The position numbers and the translations under genes are program-made. Under the pieces are notes generated by a model. That model was not told where the DNA came from. It searched no databases and saw only the letters and a list, made by a program, of their open reading frames with translations. Positions 53,148 to 57,603 of a DNA stretch of 57,603 nucleotides are shown here, in pieces; within the stretch, counting starts at the first letter, position 1; every line of letters starts with the position of its first letter. Origin of the DNA: Coriobacteriia bacterium. Its GTDB lineage: Bacteria > Actinomycetota > Coriobacteriia > WRKU01 > JAENWW01. Where the stretch lies: the NCBI GenBank assembly GCA_016649875.1, contig JAENWW010000010.1, positions 1 to 57,603 on the forward strand, written 5' to 3'.

Positions 53148-54410
53148 ATGGAAACAATAAAAGTACAAGGAAACGGACGCCTACATGGCGAGGTAATCGT
53201 CGAGGGCGCAAAGAATTCGGCTTTAAAACTCATGGCGGCATCTCTGATGATAGAGGGGGTGACGCATCTCAAAAACGTCCCTCGAATCGCCGATGTCGCA
53301 ACAATGGAAGAGCTCCTCTGCGGTTTGGGAGTCGTCGTGACTCATCTCGGACCCCATGAGATGACGCTTGATGCGACCAATCTCACTTCTCATCGAGCGC
53401 CGTATGAGGTCGTTGCGAAAATGCGCGCCTCCACTGCGGTGCTCGGACCGCTTACCGCACGCCTCGGGAAGGCGAGTGTGGCGCTTCCCGGAGGATGCAA
53501 CATCGGATCGCGAAAAATAGATATGCATATAGACGGACTGCGAGCTCTTGGCGCAGACGTCGAAACCGAGCACGGCTATATCGAAGTCACGACTCCGCAC
53601 GGCCCCTTGAGCGGTACGGAGGTGACTCTCGACATACCCAGTGTCGGTGCCACGGAGAACCTCATCATGGCCGCCGTTCTCGCACAGGGCGTGACCGTTA
53701 TCGACAACGCTGCCCGCGAGCCTGAAATTTCAGACCTCATAGATTTCTTATGCGAGTGCGGTGCAGATATCAAAGGGAGAGGGCACTCTCATCTTGAAAT
53801 CATCGGTTGCGATAAGTTGCACCCCGTCATACACTCCGTCGTCGGAGATCGAATCGAGGCGGGTACGTTTATCGCTGCGGCGTTTATCGCCGGCGGGCCG
53901 GTCACGGTCCGTGGCTTTAAGCCGGAGCATCTCGACATCGTTTTGCAAAAACTGGTTAGCGCCGGTGCATCCGTCGAACGTCTTGAAGACGGCGTCGTCA
54001 TCGATCGCCTCGGTGAAATCAAACCGGTTGATATTCAGACGCTGCCCTATCCCGGTTTTCCAACCGATATGCAGGCGCAGTTCATGGCGTTGATGTCGGT
54101 CGCCACGGGTGCGTCGATGATAAGCGAGAACGTGTTCGAGAATCGCTTCATGTTCGCCGATGAAATCGGACGAATGGGTGCCGACATCCGTATCGAGGGA
54201 CACCACGCTTTCGTCAAAGGTTCCGCTCATTTGTCCGGTGCACCGGTGAAGTCGACCGATCTTCGTGGAGGAGCTGCGCTTGTACTCGCGGGTCTCGTCG
54301 CCGACGGTGAGACGGTCGTTTCGAATATCTATCACATCGATCGAGGCTATGAAGACTTTTGCGGTAAGTTACAGATTCTCGGCGCGCGAGTTGTTCGAAG
54401 CAAGGAATAG
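53148..54410 (+). CDS. murA: UDP-N-acetylglucosamine 1-carboxyvinyltransferase
   Basis: The 420-residue product performs the first committed step of peptidoglycan synthesis, adding enolpyruvate from PEP to UDP-GlcNAc. K22-N23 in EGAKNSALKLM bind substrate, and the catalytic loop cysteine is C117 in ALPGGCNIGSRKID (the fosfomycin-reactive residue). PYPGFPTDMQAQ is another hallmark. Proximity to the atp operon is common in Actinobacteria and Firmicutes. The 201 bases after it hold TAAAAT (54580-54585) and a small ATACT/AGTAT repeat, perhaps the promoter of the next gene. Confidence 0.96.
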   Translation: METIKVQGNGRLHGEVIVEGAKNSALKLMAASLMIEGVTHLKNVPRIADVATMEELLCGLGVVVTHLGPHEMTLDATNLTSHRAPYEVVAKMRASTAVLGPLTARLGKASVALPGGCNIGSRKIDMHIDGLRALGADVETEHGYIEVTTPHGPLSGTEVTLDIPSVGATENLIMAAVLAQGVTVIDNAAREPEISDLIDFLCECGADIKGRGHSHLEIIGCDKLHPVIHSVVGDRIEAGTFIAAAFIAGGPVTVRGFKPEHLDIVLQKLVSAGASVERLEDGVVIDRLGEIKPVDIQTLPYPGFPTDMQAQFMALMSVATGASMISENVFENRFMFADEIGRMGADIRIEGHHAFVKGSAHLSGAPVKSTDLRGGAALVLAGLVADGETVVSNIYHIDRGYEDFCGKLQILGARVVRSKE

Positions 54411-54611
54411 GTATTCTCATCGAAGCTGTGCGGTTTGTGCTCTGTATTGTGGGTTTTTGACGACTTGCCGACATATCGGTTTCGTTTTCAGAATTTTTGC
54501 AATACTGTAGTATGTCTGCAACATGGGACATGACTTTTAAAATATCTGCACATGCTCTGTGCGTGTCGACAAGCGTCGCTAAAATATATAAGAAAATGAT
54601 TTAGGAGAATT

Positions 54612-56138
54612 ATGGGTCGTCATTCTGCTCGTTCGAACAATAAGAGTGACCGCGACGCACGTCGCGGCATCAATACACCGACGAGACGAAAAGAGCGCCA
54701 CGGAATCGTCGGTCGCGGGAACACGGGAAGAACGAACAATCCCTCGCGTTTCGCGGAGGGACCAATCGCCGACTTGAACTTCGACTCCGCTGCCAGCAGG
54801 AAATCCGGTACGCTCGAACGTGCGCCGAAACGACTCCGAAACGAACTCCAACGACGCCGCCATCGCACTAAAAAAATCATGGCGGGAGTCGGCATCGGTC
54901 TACTTGTGTTCGTGGCGCTTGCGGCTGCCGGTGGATTCGCTTACTGGAAGTACATCGAAGGCAAACTGAATACAAATATCACCGGTACGAAAAAGCTCGG
55001 CAATCTTAACTTGACGAAAACCGGTTCGCAAGCGCCTTACAATTTGCTCATCATGGGTTACGACAAGCGAAAAGCGGATAAGCAATATCGTTCAGATACG
55101 ATGTTGCTTGCACGTATCGACCCTAAGAAAAAGAAAATATGGATGATTTCGCTTCCTCGAGATTATCGAGTCCAAATACCCGGCTACGGCACGAGGAAGC
55201 TCAACGCCGCTTATGTATTCGGACAAGAAAAACTTGTAATCAGTACGGTCGAAGCGCTGACCGGGCAAAAAATCAACCATTACATGGGAGTCGACTTCAC
55301 CGGCTTCAAGAAAATCGTGGATGCGATGGGCGGCATTGAAGTAAACGTTCCTTACAAGATTGATGATCCGAAGGCCGACTACACCGCCGGTCACACGGCA
55401 TCGGTTATCGACAAAGGTGTACAGATTCTCGATGGTTCGCATGCACTGACGTTCGTGCGTACGCGTGCATTTCCCGATGCGGATATAACGCGTATGAAAA
55501 ATCAGCAAATCTTTTTCAAGGCAGTTGCGGATACGGCGGCGCATAAACTTAACGTTGCACAAATACCTGGACTTGTGACCGCTGCGGTTCCTTACATGTC
55601 GACCGACATGTCCTTGATGGATTTGATTCGCACGGCGCGCGATCTTAGAAGCGCGGGAAGCGGCAACATGTATACGACCTCGCTACCCGGCACATGGATA
55701 TCTCCGTTCCTCGTCCCCGATGAAACGGAAAAAGCCGCTATCCTCAAGAAGTTCGAAGAGGGAGTGCCTTTTGATGAAACTGCCGCTGAAGCGGAGGCGA
55801 AGAAAGTCGCTTCGCTTAAACCCGCCGAAGTGAAAGTGACGGTTCGTAACGGAACCACGAAAGTCGGAGCCGCCAAGCAGGCGGCCTCCGTTCTTGAGAC
55901 TCGCGGATTCGGTGTGGGCGAGGTCGGCAATACCGATCAGCAAAATGTCTACAACAAAACGATGGTCATCTACAAGACTTCGAAGGCTTCCGCTCAATTA
56001 GTCGCGAAATATTTGCAGCCCGACGTGCAGATCGTGCAGAGCCGTGGTATGTACACCTTCAAAACGGAGACGATGGTCATCATCGGAAAAGATTGGGATA
56101 TCAATAAGTTACCGGTGACTAACGTTAACAACAATTAG
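54612..56138 (+). CDS. LytR-CpsA-Psr (LCP) family cell-wall ligase
   Basis: The 508-residue product has AGGAGAATT before ATG. A basic cytoplasmic tail of about 88 residues is followed by one membrane helix (89-112), the LCP domain (about 145-305) with SDTMLLARIDPKKKKIWMIS, PRDYRVQIPGYGTRKLNAAY and LTFVRTRAFPDADITRMKNQQ (conserved arginines and aspartates), and a C-terminal LytR_C domain (400-495, VTVRNGTTKVGAAKQAASVL). LCP enzymes move undecaprenyl-linked glycans onto peptidoglycan outside the cell. WecA/TagO and the O-antigen-ligase-like protein may feed the same route. Confidence 0.93.
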   Translation: MGRHSARSNNKSDRDARRGINTPTRRKERHGIVGRGNTGRTNNPSRFAEGPIADLNFDSAASRKSGTLERAPKRLRNELQRRRHRTKKIMAGVGIGLLVFVALAAAGGFAYWKYIEGKLNTNITGTKKLGNLNLTKTGSQAPYNLLIMGYDKRKADKQYRSDTMLLARIDPKKKKIWMISLPRDYRVQIPGYGTRKLNAAYVFGQEKLVISTVEALTGQKINHYMGVDFTGFKKIVDAMGGIEVNVPYKIDDPKADYTAGHTASVIDKGVQILDGSHALTFVRTRAFPDADITRMKNQQIFFKAVADTAAHKLNVAQIPGLVTAAVPYMSTDMSLMDLIRTARDLRSAGSGNMYTTSLPGTWISPFLVPDETEKAAILKKFEEGVPFDETAAEAEAKKVASLKPAEVKVTVRNGTTKVGAAKQAASVLETRGFGVGEVGNTDQQNVYNKTMVIYKTSKASAQLVAKYLQPDVQIVQSRGMYTFKTETMVIIGKDWDINKLPVTNVNNN

Positions 56139-56225
56139 CCGAAAAGTGTGAGAAGATAGCCCAAATGAGAAGGGGCGGGTCTCGGCACGGATTAATCGAG
56201 CTCGGTAAATGATTGGGAGCAAAGT

Positions 56226-57603
56226 GTGTTTGAGCTATTTGTACATAAAAGACTGATTTTTCTCAGCGTTGCAGTTTTTGTGGGCTCACTTGTTTTTTCA
56301 AGTGCGTCTTTCGCTGCTGCGGTTCCGACATTCAGCTTTTCCGGAAGCGGTCTCGGCCACGGAGTCGGTATGTCACAAGAAGGCGCGATGGGCATGGCGA
56401 AGGCGGGAAAAAGCGTAGAGACGATCATGTCGACCTACTATGCCGGCACGACTTTGACGACGCCCAAGCCATTATCATCAAATAGCGTGCTTGTCAATCT
56501 AGATCCGAGCAAAAACGCCCACAGTTCTTGGACGATTCGTCCCGGTTATGATAGGTCATATTTCACCATCAGTGGATTCCCGACGGCATTTCCCGATGAC
56601 AAATACAAATTCAGCGTTTCAAGCGGAAAGATAATCATGACATCCGCCAGTGGCAAAACCGCGAAAACGACGTTCAGCGGTTCATCGATCACCATCGTGC
56701 CGGCGCTGGTTTCAGGTGACGACCTCGACCAGGTTTCGGATGCGTCGGGGCCATTCAACCATCCTGATATGCGATATCGGGGAAACCTCATTCTTACAAT
56801 TTCAGGAACAAAATTACTTCTGATCAACAGTCTCAATATGCAAGACTATCTGTACGGAGTGGTTCCCCGCGAGATGCCCTATAGTAGGTATCCCGCATCG
56901 TCCCAGGCTCAAGCCATAGCGGCACGCAGCTATGCTTATCAAAGTGTGGCCAACGGAACGACGCTCTATTGCAATACGTACAGTCAGATGTACGCCGGTC
57001 ATTCGCGCTATGACGGAGCGACAGACGATAGAAGAGAGACACAAAGGCAAAACGGGGATGACTACCACTACGAAGATTCGCGGTCAAACGCCGCTGTCGA
57101 TGCCACCAAAGATAAATACGTGATGTACAACGGCAGTGTGGTCCGTGCGTATTTCGCCGCATGTAACGGGGACTACACGGCTAACATCACCGATGTGTGG
57201 GGGAGCAATTCCCTTACGTATTGGTCGACGGCAAAAACGAGCGTAAGAGACTACTATTGTGAAAATATGCATCCCGGCACCAACAGCGGGCATCATAATT
57301 GGACGAAATCGTACACGGGATATACACTCGCCAATCGGTTGAAAGCGAAGGGCATAAGCTGTCCGAGCGGCGCTGGTACGACCGTGTATGTGACGAAGTT
57401 CACTCCTACGTACGGTACGAACGGATGGGTCAAAAAAGTCGTCGTCACCTGGTCGACGGGGCAAAAGACGACCGTTGCCACCTGCGCGGACAACGTCCGG
57501 ATCAAGCTCGGTTTCAGCTCGGCTCAATTCACCGTCACGAGTTCGACACCCTTATCAACAGACTGCTATGCAAAGAACATATCCGTCACCGGCGGAACGC
57601 TCA
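56226..57603 (+). CDS. SpoIID/LytB-domain protein, 3' end outside window
   Basis: An open frame runs from GTG 56226 (GGGAG eight bases ahead) to the window end: 459 codons with no stop. A signal peptide (LIFLSVAVFVGSLVFSSASFA) leads to FSGSGLGHGVGMSQEGAMGM and YYAGT; then follow NMQDYLYGVVPREMPYSRYP and SQAQAIAARSYAYQ, and SNAAVDATKDKYVMYNGSVV, the SpoIID core. In classical SpoIID the GHGVGMSQ motif lies at the C-terminus; here it comes first, an order also seen in other actinobacterial proteins. SpoIID is a lytic transglycosylase on denuded glycan strands; a role in wall turnover, not sporulation, is likely. The catalytic glutamate would be in PREMPYS. Confidence 0.88.
   Translation, partial: MFELFVHKRLIFLSVAVFVGSLVFSSASFAAAVPTFSFSGSGLGHGVGMSQEGAMGMAKAGKSVETIMSTYYAGTTLTTPKPLSSNSVLVNLDPSKNAHSSWTIRPGYDRSYFTISGFPTAFPDDKYKFSVSSGKIIMTSASGKTAKTTFSGSSITIVPALVSGDDLDQVSDASGPFNHPDMRYRGNLILTISGTKLLLINSLNMQDYLYGVVPREMPYSRYPASSQAQAIAARSYAYQSVANGTTLYCNTYSQMYAGHSRYDGATDDRRETQRQNGDDYHYEDSRSNAAVDATKDKYVMYNGSVVRAYFAACNGDYTANITDVWGSNSLTYWSTAKTSVRDYYCENMHPGTNSGHHNWTKSYTGYTLANRLKAKGISCPSGAGTTVYVTKFTPTYGTNGWVKKVVVTWSTGQKTTVATCADNVRIKLGFSSAQFTVTSSTPLSTDCYAKNISVTGGTL

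Overview
The window looks like a chromosomal segment of an anaerobic or facultative Gram-positive actinobacterium, most likely an environmental Coriobacteriia-like lineage. This is inferred from gene content, not from any database search. Pointers are: menaquinone genes (menG, menA); a PdtaS/PdtaR-type kinase and ANTAR regulator pair; ThyX instead of a visible ThyA; cell-wall genes of the LCP and SpoIID types with no outer-membrane genes; an NHL/multiheme cytochrome of the sort found in Gram-positive electron-transfer bacteria; moderate GC; and several genes that appear to be transcribed without a leader.

Layout. 1-240 is the right end of an IS200/IS605-family element (3' end of tnpB plus the right-end hairpin and putative guide-RNA end). 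331-2141 is a NeuD/PglD-like acyltransferase and a DegT/DnrJ aminotransferase for a modified sugar. 2333-6715 is a two-gene unit: a membrane TPR protein and a 1179-residue membrane protein joining an NHL propeller, a PIN-like domain and a multiheme cytochrome c. 6830-10633 holds ilvE, cimA and an MFS exporter. 10736-16385 holds an O-antigen-ligase-like membrane protein, a YerC/TrpR-like regulator and dnaE. 16485-24087 is a complete, tightly packed histidine operon starting with a hisZ-hisG fusion, with a palindromic operator candidate in front and a terminator behind. 24143-25833 (minus) is menG-menA, divergent from an orphan lipoprotein solute-binding protein across two TetR-like palindromes. 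27156-28503 holds nadE and a GNAT protein. 28608-31675 is a nickel regulon (nikR, nikMN, nikQ, nikO). 31812-33427 holds two aldolase-family genes. 33412-35204 (minus) holds an XRE regulator, degV and marR. 35368-35837 holds crcB and tRNA-Leu(CAA). 35912-37979 is the two-component pair. 38037-44835 is a housekeeping run (thyX, yqhQ, prfA, prmC, sua5, rpiB, glyA, dCMP deaminase). 44848-53060 is wecA/tagO, then the complete F1Fo ATP synthase operon in the order I-B-E-F-H-A-G-D-C. 53148-57603 holds murA, an LCP protein and a SpoIID-like protein that runs off the window.

How the parts fit. Respiration is represented by menaquinone synthesis, the multiheme protein and the ATP synthase. The nickel regulon suggests nickel enzymes such as hydrogenase or urease elsewhere in the genome. 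ThyX, GlyA and dCMP deaminase together cover dTMP supply. WecA/TagO, MurA, LCP and SpoIID belong to envelope assembly. The most unusual item is the NHL/PIN-like/multiheme fusion at 3176-6715. Other items worth checking are the YerC-like gene with the his palindrome, the second IS605-type hairpin in front of crcB, the twin operators at 25957-26001, and the nested inverted repeat in front of the XRE gene. No CRISPR array, rRNA gene, prophage or replication origin was seen. No stretch over 300 bases lacks an assigned feature.
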